DNA of 64,000 nt from Bradyrhizobium sp. LLZ17 (GCF_041200145.1 NZ_CP165734.1:4898001-4962000); one strand, 5' to 3'. Positions 10,396-21,579 are shown, counted from the stretch's first letter. The notes: generated by a model not told the origin, from the letters alone. Numbers and translations are program-made.

Positions 10396-11337
10396 CTAGC
10401 CTTTCGGCTGGATGCCGTCGCGCACGGCGCGGAAGCGGGTGAAGGCATCCGACCACTGGTCGCGCGGGGCGCTGGCGATGATGCGCAGCGAGGCGCCGCC
10501 GCTCGCGAAGCGGATCCACTGCACCACCGTGACAGCCGTCTTGTCCTTGCCGCTGACGCCGTCGATCCGAGTCTCGAAGCCCTGCTGGCCGTTGATGCGG
10601 ATCGGCTCGGACATGGTGATGCGGGATTCACGCACGCCGGGGATCTGGAGCGCCGCTTCCTGGGCGAAGCGGGCGCGGTCATCCGCCTGCTGCGGTGTCT
10701 GGCCGATCAGGCCGAGGATCATGAAGGGCTTCGACTCGTAGCCTGTGCTCTCGTCGCCGTCGGCCAGGATGATGCTGCTCCCGGGCGCCAGCGTGCGGAT
10801 GTCCTTGAAGTTGGCAAGATCGGTGATCTTGAACGGCATCAACGCGATCTGCTCTTCGGCCGAGACCTGCTTGCGGAGGACGGTGCTCGCAAACATCTGC
10901 CGCACCGCCTCGTCGGTGTAGATCTTGGTCGCATTTTCCGGGATCTGCACCGCGACATAGCCGGAGAAGCCGGCGCCCGGCACGATCATCGAATAGCGCT
11001 TGACCGGGGTCTCGCCGGCCTTGCCGCTTTCGGTGGTGAAATAGGCGAGGCCCGCGGCGGTCTCGATCTTGTCCGGCTTGATGCCGTTCGCTCCGGCCGG
11101 ATTGGAATTGAAGGCACTCGCGACCTCGCCATAAGCCGCCGGCGGCAGCTCGGTGACCAGCACCTTGACGGCGCCGTCCTCGCTCTCGAAGCCGGGAAAG
11201 GTCTTCGCCGTGTTGAGGCCGATCAGCGGCACCATGCCGAGGCGCAGCCCGGGCGGGAAAACCGCGTCGGCGGCAAGGGCCGGAAATGCCGTGGCAATCA
11301 GGAGGGCGAGCGCGGCGAGGGGGCGAATGAGCTTCAT
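10396..11337 (-). CDS. Secreted protein of unknown function
   Basis: A 313 aa protein with a clear Sec signal peptide (MKLIRPLAALALLIATAFPALAADA, cleavage probably after ALA). The mature part is mixed alpha/beta with no motif I recognise; phrases such as GLRLGMVPLIGL, PAAYGEVASAF and QGFETRIDGVSGKDKT suggest a folded periplasmic domain repeated loosely across the chain. The ATG at 11337 is preferred over an in-frame GTG two codons upstream. It sits between the nicotinamidase-like gene and the divergent dnaK. I cannot name a function. Confidence 0.75.
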   Translation of the reverse strand: MKLIRPLAALALLIATAFPALAADAVFPPGLRLGMVPLIGLNTAKTFPGFESEDGAVKVLVTELPPAAYGEVASAFNSNPAGANGIKPDKIETAAGLAYFTTESGKAGETPVKRYSMIVPGAGFSGYVAVQIPENATKIYTDEAVRQMFASTVLRKQVSAEEQIALMPFKITDLANFKDIRTLAPGSSIILADGDESTGYESKPFMILGLIGQTPQQADDRARFAQEAALQIPGVRESRITMSEPIRINGQQGFETRIDGVSGKDKTAVTVVQWIRFASGGASLRIIASAPRDQWSDAFTRFRAVRDGIQPKG

Positions 11338-11719
11338 GGGCACTCTACTTGGTTCACATTGAGGCCGTTCGATGGTCGGTCATCGGGCCCCTTTGTCGCG
11401 TAAGGCAGCCTCGCGCGGGGTGGTCCGGCCGGTCCGCCTTTTAGCGGGTTTGGCCTTGCCGCAACAGGGCGGTGGCGGGGTGCCGGCCGAGGGCGGACCT
11501 GTTAATAATTCCTCACCCGCAAGGGCGATTCAGCCCGGATATGTTCTTCCAAAACCCAATGTTTTCGCGGCTCAAACTTGCGTTCGGTCCTTGCGGGCCC
11601 CTCCCCCTCCTATATGAGCGTCAACCATCGCAATATCGCGAATGTTTGATCTTAGGGGGTTCGGTTCGGGTGCCTTCTGGGCCCAGCCAACCTGCCGCAA
11701 AAACAAGGATATCAGGACC
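11338..11719. other. Intergenic region upstream of dnaK
   Basis: This 382-base gap separates divergent transcription units. The dnaK side has a candidate heat-shock promoter at 11590-11618 followed by about 100 bases of leader. No CIRCE element is seen and no coding sequence is supported. Confidence 0.55.
11590..11618 (+). promoter_or_regulatory. Candidate sigma-32 (RpoH) promoter of dnaK
   Basis: CCTATATGAG at 11609-11618 matches the alphaproteobacterial heat-shock -10 pattern CYTATNTNNG at every fixed position. CTTG at 11590-11593 could be the -35, but the 15-base spacer is shorter than usual. The match is by eye; the start site is inferred to lie about 90 bases upstream of the dnaK ATG. 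Confidence 0.5.
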
Positions 11720-13621
<1,902 letters not shown>

Positions 13622-13671
13622 GCCCCAAGAGGGTGATGATGCAGACGGCTTGGACCCGACACGCTTCTTCA

Positions 13672-13697
13672 GCCTCCCCCTTCGAGGGGGAGGCTTT
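13672..13697 (+). terminator. Rho-independent terminator after dnaK
   Basis: A perfect 9-bp stem, GCCTCCCCC (13672-13680) and GGGGGAGGC (13686-13694), with a TTCGA loop and a short TTT tail. It lies 51 bases after the dnaK stop codon and before dnaJ. The short U tract may allow read-through. Confidence 0.75.
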
Positions 13698-13866
13698 CGT
13701 GTCGGGCTCGACGGGGCTTGCTCCCGTTACGATCGATCAATTTCCAGCTGTTATCGTGAAAGCCGTCGTGCTGCCCTCTGCCGCAAGGCGGAGAGCTGCC
13801 TATATCGTCGCGTAGCGACGTTATTTCGCACCGACTTGAATCGCGATTGGATAGACCGAGTTCAAC

Positions 13867-15000
13867 ATGTCCACGTCCACCAAGCGCTGCTACTACGAAA
13901 CCCTCGAAGTCGACCGCTCCGCCGACGATTCCGTATTGAAATCGTCGTTCCGCAAGCTTGCGATGAAATTTCATCCCGACCGCAATCCGGGGGATGACAC
14001 CAGCGAAGTCCGCTTCAAGGAAATCAACGAGGCCTACGAGGTCCTCAAGGACAAGGACAAGCGCGCGGCCTACGACCGTTTCGGCCATGCGGCGTTCGAG
14101 CAGGGTGGTCCGGGTGGCGGCGCCGGCTTCGGTGCGGGCTTCGCCTCCTCCTTCTCCGACATTTTCGAAGACCTGTTCGGCATGGCCGGGCAGCGCGGTC
14201 GTGGCGGCCGCGAGCGCGGTGCCGACCTGCGCTACAACATGGAAATCACGCTCGAGGAAGCCTTTGGCGGCAAGACCGCGCAGATCGAGATTCCGGTCTC
14301 GGTCACCTGCGAGGCCTGCTCGGGCATCGGTGCCAAGGCCGGCACCAAGCCGAAGGCCTGCTCGACCTGCGGCGGCGCCGGCCGCGTGCGGCAGTCGCAG
14401 GGCTTCTTCACGCTGGAGCGGACCTGTCCGGGCTGCCAGGGCCGCGGCCAGATGATCGAGGACGCCTGCCCGTCCTGCTCGGGCCAGGGCCGCGTCACCC
14501 GCGAGCGGAGTCTGTCCGTCAACATCCCCGCGGGCGTCGAGGATGGCACGCGGATCAGGCTCGCCGGCGAAGGCGAGGCCGGGGTCCGCGGCGGCCCGCC
14601 CGGCGACCTCTACATCTTCCTGTCGCTGGCCCAGCACCAGTTCTTCCAGCGCGACGGCGCCGATTTGCATTGTCGTGTGCCGATCTCGATGGTGACCGCA
14701 GCCCTTGGCGGCGAATTCGAGGTGCCGACCATCGACAAGGGCAAGGCCAAGGTGAAGGTCCCCGCCGGGACCCAGTCGGCCCGCCGATTCCGCATCGCGT
14801 CAAAAGGCATGCCGGTGCTGCGCTCGCGCCAGATGGGCGACATGTACGTCCAGGTCGTGGTCGAGACCCCGCAGAACCTCACCAAGAAGCAGCAGGAATT
14901 GCTGGCCGAATTCGAAAAACTCTCCTCCGGCAACACCCAGCCGGAATCCGAGGGCTTCTTCACCAAGGTCAAGGATTTCTTCGGCAATCGGGCGAATTGA
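13867..15000 (+). CDS. dnaJ: Chaperone protein DnaJ
   Basis: A 377 aa Hsp40 cochaperone that stimulates the DnaK ATPase. The J domain (about 8-73) has the HPD tripeptide at 36-38. A Gly/Phe-rich linker follows (80-95). The zinc-binding domain has four CxxCxGxG repeats at 148-155, 165-172, 187-194 and 201-208. The C-terminal substrate-binding domain includes [23 protein letters not shown]. The start ATG is preceded by a weak ribosome-binding site. The 245-base gap to dnaK includes a terminator, so dnaK and dnaJ need not be strictly co-expressed. A pmtA-like gene follows 88 bases downstream. Confidence 0.98.
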   Translation: MSTSTKRCYYETLEVDRSADDSVLKSSFRKLAMKFHPDRNPGDDTSEVRFKEINEAYEVLKDKDKRAAYDRFGHAAFEQGGPGGGAGFGAGFASSFSDIFEDLFGMAGQRGRGGRERGADLRYNMEITLEEAFGGKTAQIEIPVSVTCEACSGIGAKAGTKPKACSTCGGAGRVRQSQGFFTLERTCPGCQGRGQMIEDACPSCSGQGRVTRERSLSVNIPAGVEDGTRIRLAGEGEAGVRGGPPGDLYIFLSLAQHQFFQRDGADLHCRVPISMVTAALGGEFEVPTIDKGKAKVKVPAGTQSARRFRIASKGMPVLRSRQMGDMYVQVVVETPQNLTKKQQELLAEFEKLSSGNTQPESEGFFTKVKDFFGNRAN

Positions 15001-15088
15001 CCCGGCTTGACCGTATCGTCTTCGGCCTATACCTGTTTATGACCATTTTCTGACACGCCGCGGTCACGCGGTCCCGGCCGGTCCTGAC

Positions 15089-15688
15089 ATGCCATTGCCA
15101 TCGTCCGCGCGTGCGTTGAAGAAGCCTCGTCTTGATGACGAGGTGCGCTTTCTGAGATCGTGGATCGAAAAGCCTCTCCATATGGGCGCGGTGATGCCGT
15201 CCGGAAAACTCTTGGCCCGGACCATGGCCCATTATGTCGACATCGATTCGGACGCTCCGGTGGTCGAGCTTGGGCCCGGCACCGGCGCAATCACGTCGGC
15301 GCTGGTTGAGCGCGGCGTCGACCAGAAGCGTCTCGTTCTCGTCGAATATAATCCCGGCTTCTGCGCGCTGCTGCGCGATCGCTATCCGCAGGCCAAGGTG
15401 GTGCAGGGCGATGCCTATCGCCTGCGCGACACGCTCTGGAACGTGCTGAGCGCGCCGGCCGCCGCGGTGGTATCCGGTCTGCCGCTGGTGACAAAACCGA
15501 TGCTGACGCGGCTGCGGCTGATCCGCGATGCCTTCACGGCACTCGCGCCCGGCGCACCCTTCGTCCAGTTTACCTATGCGGTGGTGCCGCCGATCCCGAA
15601 ATCGCTGCCCGGCGTGTCCACAGAGGCTTCGGAACGGATCTGGATGAACCTTCCGCCGGCCCGCGTCTGGGTGTATCGCAAGGATTAA
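15089..15688 (+). CDS. pmtA: Phospholipid N-methyltransferase (PmtA-like)
   Basis: A 199 aa SAM-dependent methyltransferase with motif I VVELGPGTGAIT at 58-69, preceded by a basic amphipathic N-terminus ending in FLRSWIEKPLHMGAVMPSGKLLAR. This pattern fits the rhizobial-type PmtA, which converts phosphatidylethanolamine to phosphatidylcholine at the membrane face and is related to the rRNA dimethyladenosine-transferase fold. Bradyrhizobium pmtA is, to my recollection, located next to dnaKJ, which supports the assignment. Alternatives within this fold (rRNA methylase, other small-molecule methylase) cannot be excluded by sequence alone. Confidence 0.8.
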   Translation: MPLPSSARALKKPRLDDEVRFLRSWIEKPLHMGAVMPSGKLLARTMAHYVDIDSDAPVVELGPGTGAITSALVERGVDQKRLVLVEYNPGFCALLRDRYPQAKVVQGDAYRLRDTLWNVLSAPAAAVVSGLPLVTKPMLTRLRLIRDAFTALAPGAPFVQFTYAVVPPIPKSLPGVSTEASERIWMNLPPARVWVYRKD

Positions 15689-15744
15689 TTCCGCCGGCTT
15701 CCTTCTTTGCGCGGCGGCCTCGTTTCGCCAATGCATTGGATCGG

Positions 15745-16323
15745 ATGCCCTCACCGAAGATCCTGGTCATTCCCGGCTCGCTTCGCACCGGCTCGCACAA
15801 TGCGAAGCTGGCGGCGGTGGCCGTCTCCGAATTTGCCCAGGCCGGCGTCGACGTCTCCCGCATCTCGCTCGCCGATTTCCCGCTGCCGATCTACGACGGC
15901 GATCTCCAGGCCAAATCCGGCGTGCCGAAGCACGCCATCAATCTCAAGCGCATGATCGGCGCGCATCATGGCGTGTTGATCGTCTCGCCCGAATACAATG
16001 CCTCGGTGCCGCCGCTGCTGAAGAACGCGATCGACTGGGTCAGCCGCGTGCATGAGCTGAACGAGGCGCGCGGCGAGGTCTTCCGCAACCGAATCTTCGC
16101 ACTCGCAGGCGCCTCGCAGAGCCGGCTTGGTGCGGCCCGCGCACTCCAATCGCTGCGGCTGATCCTGACCTCCTGCCACGCCAATGTGATCGCCAACCAG
16201 CTCACGCTTGGCTTTGCCGATCAGGCCTATGACGATATGGACAGGCTGAAGCATCAGGGTGATATCGACGCCATGAAGGAGATGGTGCGGCAGCTGATCG
16301 ACGTTTCCCAACGCATGATGTGA
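15745..16323 (+). CDS. NADPH-dependent FMN reductase family protein
   Basis: A 192 aa flavodoxin-like oxidoreductase. The N-terminal phosphate-binding loop is ILVIPGSLRTGSHNAKLA, and the FMN ring-binding region is VSPEYNASVPPLLKNAIDWVSR, both diagnostic for the NADPH-dependent FMN/azo/chromate reductase family (ChrR, YieF). The likely start is the ATG at 15745; a TTG three codons upstream is in frame. It sits between pmtA and pyrF with only six bases before pyrF, suggesting joint transcription. The physiological substrate (quinone, chromate or free flavin) is unknown. Confidence 0.88.
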   Translation: MPSPKILVIPGSLRTGSHNAKLAAVAVSEFAQAGVDVSRISLADFPLPIYDGDLQAKSGVPKHAINLKRMIGAHHGVLIVSPEYNASVPPLLKNAIDWVSRVHELNEARGEVFRNRIFALAGASQSRLGAARALQSLRLILTSCHANVIANQLTLGFADQAYDDMDRLKHQGDIDAMKEMVRQLIDVSQRMM

Positions 16324-16329
16324 GGTGAC

Positions 16330-17040
16330 ATGACGCCAGCCGAAATCGCCCCGAGAGACCGCCTGATCGTCGCGCTCGATCTGCCGAGCCTTGATGCCGC
16401 GGAGGCGATGATTGCGAGGCTCGGCGACAGTGTGACGTTCTACAAGATCGGTTATCAGCTCGCCTATGCCGGCGGCCTGCCGCTGATCGGCAAGCTCGCC
16501 GACAAGGGCAAGAAGGTGTTTGCCGATCTCAAGATGCACGACATCGGCAACACGGTGACGCGGGGGGTCGAGAGCGTTGCCAGGCTGGGCGCGACCTTCC
16601 TCACCGTGCATGCCTATCCGCAGACCATGAAAGGCGCCGTCGAGGGCCGCGGCAGCGCCGGCCTGAAGATCCTCGCCGTCACGGTGCTGACGTCCTACAA
16701 CGATGACGATCTGCATGCGGCCGGCTATCGGCTCGGCGTGTCGGAGCTGGTCGAGGCGCGCGCGCGGCAGGCACAGGGGCTTGGTGTCGACGGTCTCGTC
16801 TGCTCGCCGGAAGAGGTGGGCGCCTTGCGCAAGATCGTCGGCCACCAGATGAGCCTCGTCACCCCCGGCATCCGGCCGGCGGGCGCGGCAAGCGGCGATC
16901 AGAAACGCATCATGACGCCGGGCCGCGCGATTGCGGCCGGCGCCGACTATCTTGTCGTCGGCCGGCCAGTGGTGGAGGCCACTGATGTCAAGGCAATGGC
17001 TGAATCCATCCAGGCCGAGATCGCGCAGGCGCTCGCTTAA
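16330..17040 (+). CDS. pyrF: Orotidine 5'-phosphate decarboxylase
   Basis: A 236 aa TIM-barrel enzyme catalysing the last step of UMP synthesis. The catalytic tetrad signature [13 protein letters not shown] is present, with Asp66, Lys68 and Asp71. The N-terminus [17 protein letters not shown] and the C-terminal phosphate-binding [17 protein letters not shown] and [11 protein letters not shown] blocks are also complete. Six bases separate it from the FMN reductase gene and 29 from the DUF1330 gene, so a small operon is likely. Confidence 0.97.
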   Translation: MTPAEIAPRDRLIVALDLPSLDAAEAMIARLGDSVTFYKIGYQLAYAGGLPLIGKLADKGKKVFADLKMHDIGNTVTRGVESVARLGATFLTVHAYPQTMKGAVEGRGSAGLKILAVTVLTSYNDDDLHAAGYRLGVSELVEARARQAQGLGVDGLVCSPEEVGALRKIVGHQMSLVTPGIRPAGAASGDQKRIMTPGRAIAAGADYLVVGRPVVEATDVKAMAESIQAEIAQALA

Positions 17041-17069
17041 CCTAGCTGATCAAAAAAGGGAGAAGAACA

Positions 17070-17381
17070 ATGGCAAAAGGCTACTGGATTGGACGTGTCG
17101 ACGTGAGCAATGACGAGGGCTACAAGCCCTACGCCGTCGCAAATGGTCCGATCTTCAAGAAATGGGGTGGCCGCTTCGTCGTCCGCGCCGGCAAGTTCAC
17201 CACCGTCGAGGGCCAGAGCCGCACCCGCAACGTTGTGATCGAATTTCCGGACTACCAGACCGCGATCGCCTGCTACAACTCGCCGGAATACCAGGCCAAC
17301 ATCAAGGTGCGCCAGCCGCACTCGGTGGCCGACCTCATCATCATCGAAGGCTATGACGGCCCGCAGCCGTCGGACGGCTGA
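17070..17381 (+). CDS. DUF1330 domain-containing protein
   Basis: A 103 aa ferredoxin-like (dimeric alpha-beta barrel) protein of the DUF1330 family. The typical pattern is seen: AKGYWIGRVDVSNDEGY, then FKKWGGRFVVRAGKF, VVIEFPDYQTAIACYNSPEYQ. The family has no established biochemical role; its fold resembles small monooxygenase-like and stress-response proteins. It has a good ribosome-binding site (AAAGGGAG) and lies 29 bases behind pyrF. Confidence 0.9.
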   Translation: MAKGYWIGRVDVSNDEGYKPYAVANGPIFKKWGGRFVVRAGKFTTVEGQSRTRNVVIEFPDYQTAIACYNSPEYQANIKVRQPHSVADLIIIEGYDGPQPSDG

Positions 17382-17397
17382 GGCGCGATCTGCGCGC

Positions 17398-17530
17398 CTC
17401 GTCCTTCGAGACGACCGCTCTGCGGTCTCCTCAGGATGAGGCTAAGCAGCATCGGCACCCGTCCAATTTGCTGCCCCGTGCTCCGACCTCATCCTGAGGG
17501 CCCGCCGTAGGCGGGCGTCTCGAAGGATGG
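17398..17530. repeat. Intergenic repeat, 'cctcatcctgaggag/cgtctcgaaggatg' family, copy 2
   Basis: The left half reads CTCGTCCTTCGAGACGACCGC then CCTCAGGATGAGG. The right half is inverted: CCTCATCCTGAGGGCCCGCC then GGCGGGCGTCTCGAAGGATGG. The halves are nearly complementary, so the element could form a cruciform or hairpin. It separates the DUF1330 gene from dapB. Confidence 0.85.
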
Positions 17531-17607
17531 CCGCAAGCGACCGCCCGACCCCCCTCGGTTGCCGGAACTGCATCCCGCCGCTACAACGCAGCTGAGAGGA
17601 TCACACC

Positions 17608-18423
17608 ATGTCCGAGATGCGCTTGATTGTTGCGGGAGCCGGCGGCCGGATGGGCCGCGCGCTGACACGGGCGATTGCCGACACCGAGGGCGCGGTGGTG
17701 GCCGGTGCGCTGGAGGCGCCGGGCTCGGAGCTGCTTGGCAAGGATGCCGGCGTGCTCGCCGGCCTGCCGGCCAACGGCATCAAGCTGTCCGCCGATCTCT
17801 GGGCGATGTCGAAGGATGCCGACGGCATTCTGGATTTCACCGTGCCGGCGGCGACCATCGCCAATGTCGCAATCGCGGCCGAGCGGGGTCTCGTCCATGT
17901 CATCGGCACCACCGGCCTATCGGCCTCAGACAATGCCGTGATCAAGAGCGTGACCAACCGCGCGGTGGTGGTGCAGTCCGGCAATATGAGCCTCGGCGTC
18001 AATCTGCTGGCCGCAATCGTCAAGCGCGTCGCCAAGGCGCTCGACGACAGTTTTGACATCGAGATCGTCGAAGCCCACCACCGCATGAAGGTCGACGCGC
18101 CCTCGGGCACTGCGCTGATGCTGGGCCAGGCGGCGGCCGCCGGCCGCGGCATCTCGCTTGAGGAGCACGCGGATCGCGGCCGCGACGGCATCACCGGCGC
18201 GCGCCGGCCCGGCGACATCGGGTTTGCTTCCGTGCGCGGCGGCACCGTCGCCGGCGAGCACAGCGTGACCTTCCTCGGTCCGTTCGAGCGGCTGACGCTG
18301 TCGCATCTCGCCGAAGACCGCATGCTGTTCGCCCATGGGGCGCTGAAGGCGGCGCTGTGGGCGCACGGCAAGCAGCCGGGGCACTACTCCATGGCCGACG
18401 TGCTCGGCCTCGCGGATATCTGA
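17608..18423 (+). CDS. dapB: 4-hydroxy-tetrahydrodipicolinate reductase
   Basis: A 271 aa NAD(P)H-dependent reductase of the lysine and meso-diaminopimelate pathway, feeding peptidoglycan. The Rossmann loop is [12 protein letters not shown] (8-19). The substrate-binding motif [15 protein letters not shown] is at 155-169, with the catalytic His157-His158 and Lys161. [10 protein letters not shown] and the C-terminal [11 protein letters not shown] are also typical. The ribosome-binding site GAGAGGAT precedes the ATG. It stands alone after a repeat; gpmA follows. Confidence 0.97.
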   Translation: MSEMRLIVAGAGGRMGRALTRAIADTEGAVVAGALEAPGSELLGKDAGVLAGLPANGIKLSADLWAMSKDADGILDFTVPAATIANVAIAAERGLVHVIGTTGLSASDNAVIKSVTNRAVVVQSGNMSLGVNLLAAIVKRVAKALDDSFDIEIVEAHHRMKVDAPSGTALMLGQAAAAGRGISLEEHADRGRDGITGARRPGDIGFASVRGGTVAGEHSVTFLGPFERLTLSHLAEDRMLFAHGALKAALWAHGKQPGHYSMADVLGLADI

Positions 18424-18433
18424 ATGAGCCAGG

Positions 18434-18477
18434 GCATGATCCGGAAACGTCTGAAGCGGTTTCCGGCACGATCATGC
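18434..18477. repeat. Short palindromic repeat GCATGATC...GATCATGC, copy 1
   Basis: GCATGATCCGGAAAC and GTTTCCGGCACGATCATGC form an inverted pair around a short spacer, between dapB and gpmA. A second copy is at 59485-59532 before hpf. The position inside short intergenic gaps of co-directional genes suggests it could be transcribed and fold. Confidence 0.8.
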
Positions 18478-18506
18478 TCAAGCAATAACTGAGCGGAAAG
18501 CAGTCA

Positions 18507-19130
18507 ATGAGCGAACGTCTTCTCGTGCTCGTGCGCCACGGCCAGAGCGAATGGAATCTGAAGAACCTTTTCACCGGCTGGAAGGATCCGGATCTCACCG
18601 AGCTCGGCGTCACCGAAGCTAGGGAAGCCGGCCGCAAGCTGAAGGCGCACGGCCTTGTGTTCGACGTCGCCTACACCTCGGTGCTCACGCGCGCGCAGCA
18701 CACGCTTGATCTCATTCTCGGCGAACTCGACCAGAAGGGCCTGCCGACAGCGAAGAACCTCGCGCTGAACGAGCGCGACTACGGCGATCTCTCCGGCCTC
18801 AACAAGGACGACGCTCGCAAGAAATGGGGCGAAGACCAAGTATTGGTCTGGCGCCGCTCCTACGACGTCCCGCCGCCCGGCGGCGAAAGCCTGAAGGATA
18901 CACTCGCGCGCGCGCTGCCTTATTACGTTCAGGAGATCCTGCCCGGCGTTCTCAACGGCAAGCGCACGCTGGTCGCCGCCCACGGCAACTCGCTGCGCGC
19001 GTTGATCATGGTGCTGGAAAAACTTTCGCCCGAAGGCATCCTGAAGCGCGAGCTCGCAACCGGTGTGCCGATCATCTACCGACTGAACGCGGATTCGACG
19101 GTGGCTTCGAAGCTGGATCTGGCCGGGTAG
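18507..19130 (+). CDS. gpmA: 2,3-bisphosphoglycerate-dependent phosphoglycerate mutase
   Basis: A 207 aa histidine-phosphatase-superfamily enzyme interconverting 3- and 2-phosphoglycerate. The phosphohistidine motif [12 protein letters not shown] has catalytic His11. [26 protein letters not shown] (with the catalytic Glu) and [12 protein letters not shown] (second active-site His) follow. It is shorter than the approximately 250 aa E. coli enzyme, as is usual for the alphaproteobacterial GpmA. The ribosome-binding site GCGGAAAG lies just before the ATG. Confidence 0.95.
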   Translation: MSERLLVLVRHGQSEWNLKNLFTGWKDPDLTELGVTEAREAGRKLKAHGLVFDVAYTSVLTRAQHTLDLILGELDQKGLPTAKNLALNERDYGDLSGLNKDDARKKWGEDQVLVWRRSYDVPPPGGESLKDTLARALPYYVQEILPGVLNGKRTLVAAHGNSLRALIMVLEKLSPEGILKRELATGVPIIYRLNADSTVASKLDLAG

Positions 19131-19150
19131 GTTTCGCCACACGGGCAGAG

Positions 19151-19250
19151 CCGTAGGGTGGGCAAAGCAAAGCGTGCCCACCATGCATCCACACTCGCTG
19201 AACGATGGTGGGCACGGCGCGCGAAGAGCGCGCCTTTGCCCGCCCTACGG
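19151..19250. repeat. Palindromic intergenic repeat, 'ccgtagggtgggcaaag' family
   Basis: CCGTAGGGTGGGCAAAG at the left pairs with CTTTGCCCGCCCTACGG at the right, and an inner pair GTGCCCACCAT/ATGGTGGGCAC strengthens the hairpin. It lies between convergent gpmA and the Ada-like gene. Only this copy is seen in the window. Confidence 0.75.
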
Positions 19251-19258
19251 CACCTCAC

Positions 19259-20155
19259 CTACTGCATCCCCAGCTGCCCGGCTTCCCAGCCCAGCATCGC
19301 CTGCTTGCGGGTGATGCCCCAGTGATAGCCGGTCAGCGTGCCGCTCTTGCCGAGCGCGCGGTGACAAGGCACCACGAACGACACCGGGTTCTTGCCGACC
19401 GCAGCACCGACGGCGCGCGAGGCTTTTGGGCTGTTGATGTTGCAGGCGATGTCGGAATAGGACACCGCGCGCCCCATCGGGATTTTCAACAGGGTTTCCC
19501 ACACCCGCACCTCGAAGTCCGTGCCGATCATCACCACGCGCAACGGCTGATCCGGCCGCCACAGTCGGGTGTCGAAGATGCGCTGCGCGAGCGGCGCCGT
19601 GCCTTCGTGATCCTCAACATAGGTCGCATTCCGCCAGCGTCGCGTCATGTCGGCGAGCGCGATCTTCTCCTCACCGGGGTCGGCGAAGGCAAGCCCAGAC
19701 AAGCCGCGATCGGTCGCGATCACGATTGCGGTGCCGAACGGCGAGGGATGAAAGCCGTAACGCAAGGTGAGGCCAGCGCCGCCGTTCTTCCATTCGCCCG
19801 GCGACATCGCTTCGTGCGTGACGAAGAGATCGTGCAGCCGCCCCGGGCCCGACAGGCCAGAGTCGAGCGCGGCATCCAGGATACTCGCTGAATCCCTGAG
19901 CAGTCCCTTGGCGTGGTCGAGGGTCAGCGCCTGCATGAAGGCCTTTGGCGTGATCGAGGCCCAGCGGCGGAACAAATGGTGCAGCTCATCCGGGGTGACG
20001 CCGGCCGCATCGGCCATCGCCTCGATGGTCGGCTGCGCGCGCCAGTTCTCGGAGATGAAGGCGATCGCCCGGCGCACCGAATCATAGTCGCGCAACGCGG
20101 CGTTCTGGGTGCCCGGCTTGGCCAGGCGTTGATCATGTATGGCGAGTGTCATCAT
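19259..20155 (-). CDS. AraC-type regulator/methylated-DNA-cysteine methyltransferase (Ada-like, lacking the N-terminal Ada domain)
   Basis: A 298 aa protein with an AraC-type helix-turn-helix region (about 25-123) joined to an O6-methylguanine-DNA methyltransferase domain (about 130-296). The active-site PCHR has its alkyl-acceptor Cys at 264, within FVVPCHRALG, and the recognition helix region reads SPKASRAVGAAVGKNP. E. coli Ada has an extra N-terminal zinc domain with the phosphotriester-sensing cysteine; this protein starts directly at the AraC domain, so it cannot sense phosphotriesters in the same way. The start is the first of two adjacent ATGs at 20155. DUF2244 lies 55 bases upstream on the same strand. 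Confidence 0.9.
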   Translation of the reverse strand: MMTLAIHDQRLAKPGTQNAALRDYDSVRRAIAFISENWRAQPTIEAMADAAGVTPDELHHLFRRWASITPKAFMQALTLDHAKGLLRDSASILDAALDSGLSGPGRLHDLFVTHEAMSPGEWKNGGAGLTLRYGFHPSPFGTAIVIATDRGLSGLAFADPGEEKIALADMTRRWRNATYVEDHEGTAPLAQRIFDTRLWRPDQPLRVVMIGTDFEVRVWETLLKIPMGRAVSYSDIACNINSPKASRAVGAAVGKNPVSFVVPCHRALGKSGTLTGYHWGITRKQAMLGWEAGQLGMQ

Positions 20156-20210
20156 GACCGGAAATGTAGGAGAGGCGGCGAGGCGAAACCACCCGTTTTC
20201 CGACCCGGAT

Positions 20211-20768
20211 TCAGCAGACCGGGTTGTAGATCGGGCCGCGCTTTGCGGCGTTGAGCGCTTCAACCAAGGCCTTGTAAAAGCTCGCCTTTTCCTCGGGTCC
20301 CAAAAAACCGGCGATCTGGATCCGGCGGCCGCGCGAGATCAGATAGAGATGCTCGATGCCGTATTCCTCGTCGATCTCCTGATCGAGGCGGACCCAGAGC
20401 GGGTTGAAGGACCACTCGGCGACCTGGCCGCGATGGCTCACCCGGCGAACGCGCAGCTCGGACGGCGTAACCACGATTTCCTCGCTGGCGCGCGCGCTGC
20501 GGAAATTGACCTTGAAAGCCCACCAGACCACCAGCACATCGAGCCCGAAGAAGCCGAGCACCGGCCAGGCCCCCATCATCATGAACGCGATGCCGGTGAC
20601 AAAGCTGACCACGCTCAAGAACAGCATCACGGCAAGGAAGCCGGTGCGGTTCAGCGAGCGGTGCGGCGTCAGCCGCGCCGAGAGGATCTGAACCTCGCGC
20701 GGACCCTCAGAGCCTTGGCCGGATTCTTGGCCAGACGCTTGGCGCTCAATTTCATTGCCTGTGCTCAT
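20211..20768 (-). CDS. DUF2244 domain-containing membrane protein
   Basis: A 185 aa integral membrane protein of the DUF2244 family. Two adjacent transmembrane helices (about residues 45-90: TGFLAVMLFLSVVSFVTGIA, then ALPVLGFFGL-type segment) precede a cytosolic beta-rich domain with ASEEIVVTPSELRVRR and FNPLWVRLDQEID. No biochemical function is established for the family. The start codon lies only 22 bases from the divergent nth start, so each gene's promoter must extend into the other's coding region or be very compact. Confidence 0.85.
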   Translation of the reverse strand: MSTGNEIERQASGQESGQGSEGPREVQILSARLTPHRSLNRTGFLAVMLFLSVVSFVTGIAFMMMGAWPVLGFFGLDVLVVWWAFKVNFRSARASEEIVVTPSELRVRRVSHRGQVAEWSFNPLWVRLDQEIDEEYGIEHLYLISRGRRIQIAGFLGPEEKASFYKALVEALNAAKRGPIYNPVC

Positions 20769-20790
20769 CGTCCCTCAGTATATCCCGATC

Positions 20791-21543
20791 ATGGCGAAAA
20801 TCACCCGCAAGCCGGTCCCGCGCAAAGTGGCGGTCCCGAAGAAAAAGGCAAAGCCGACTGTCGCGAAGCCGAAGGCAGCCGCGAAGAAATCCCTCAAAGC
20901 GATCAAACCCTGGACCCGGGCCGAAGTTCACGAGGCCTTCAGCCGGTTTCGCAAAGCCAATCCGGAGCCGAAAGGGGAGCTCGAGCACATCAATCCCTTC
21001 ACGCTGCTGGTTGCCGTAGTGCTCTCGGCCCAGGCAACCGATGCCGGCGTCAACAAGGCCACTCGCGCATTGTTCGAGGTCGCCGATACGCCGCAGAAGA
21101 TGCTCGACCTCGGCGAGGAGCGCCTGCGCGAGTACATCAAGACCATCGGCCTTTATCGCACCAAGGCCAGGAACGTGATCGCGCTGTCGGCCAAGCTGCT
21201 CGGCGAATTCGGCGGCGAGGTGCCGCGCACGCGCGCCGAGATCGAGTCATTGCCCGGCGCGGGGCGCAAGACCGCCAATGTCGTGCTCAACATGGCTTTT
21301 GGCGAGCACACCATGGCGGTCGACACGCATGTGTTCCGGGTCGGCAACCGCACCGGGCTCGCACCTGGCAAGACGCCGCTGGAGGTCGAGCTCGGCCTGG
21401 AAAAGATCATCCCGGCCGAATTCATGTTGCATGCACATCACTGGCTGATCCTGCATGGCCGCTATACCTGTCTCGCGCGCAAGCCGCGCTGCGAGGTCTG
21501 CCTGATCAACGATCTTTGCAGGTGGCCGGAGAAGACGGTCTGA
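20791..21543 (+). CDS. nth: Endonuclease III (DNA glycosylase/AP lyase)
   Basis: A 250 aa base-excision-repair enzyme removing oxidised pyrimidines. The helix-hairpin-helix LPGAGRKTANVVLNMAFG carries catalytic Lys160, and VDTHVFRV carries Asp178. The C-terminal 4Fe-4S loop has Cys227, 234, 237 and 243 in the C-x6-C-x2-C-x5-C pattern. The first 38 residues form a Lys/Pro/Ala-rich extension absent from the 211 aa E. coli enzyme. The ATG at 20791 is used; an in-frame start 12 codons upstream would overlap the divergent DUF2244 gene. Confidence 0.97.
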   Translation: MAKITRKPVPRKVAVPKKKAKPTVAKPKAAAKKSLKAIKPWTRAEVHEAFSRFRKANPEPKGELEHINPFTLLVAVVLSAQATDAGVNKATRALFEVADTPQKMLDLGEERLREYIKTIGLYRTKARNVIALSAKLLGEFGGEVPRTRAEIESLPGAGRKTANVVLNMAFGEHTMAVDTHVFRVGNRTGLAPGKTPLEVELGLEKIIPAEFMLHAHHWLILHGRYTCLARKPRCEVCLINDLCRWPEKTV

Positions 21544-21579
21544 CGCCGTATTCGCCGCTGGGGAGAGGCGCAAGAGCGC

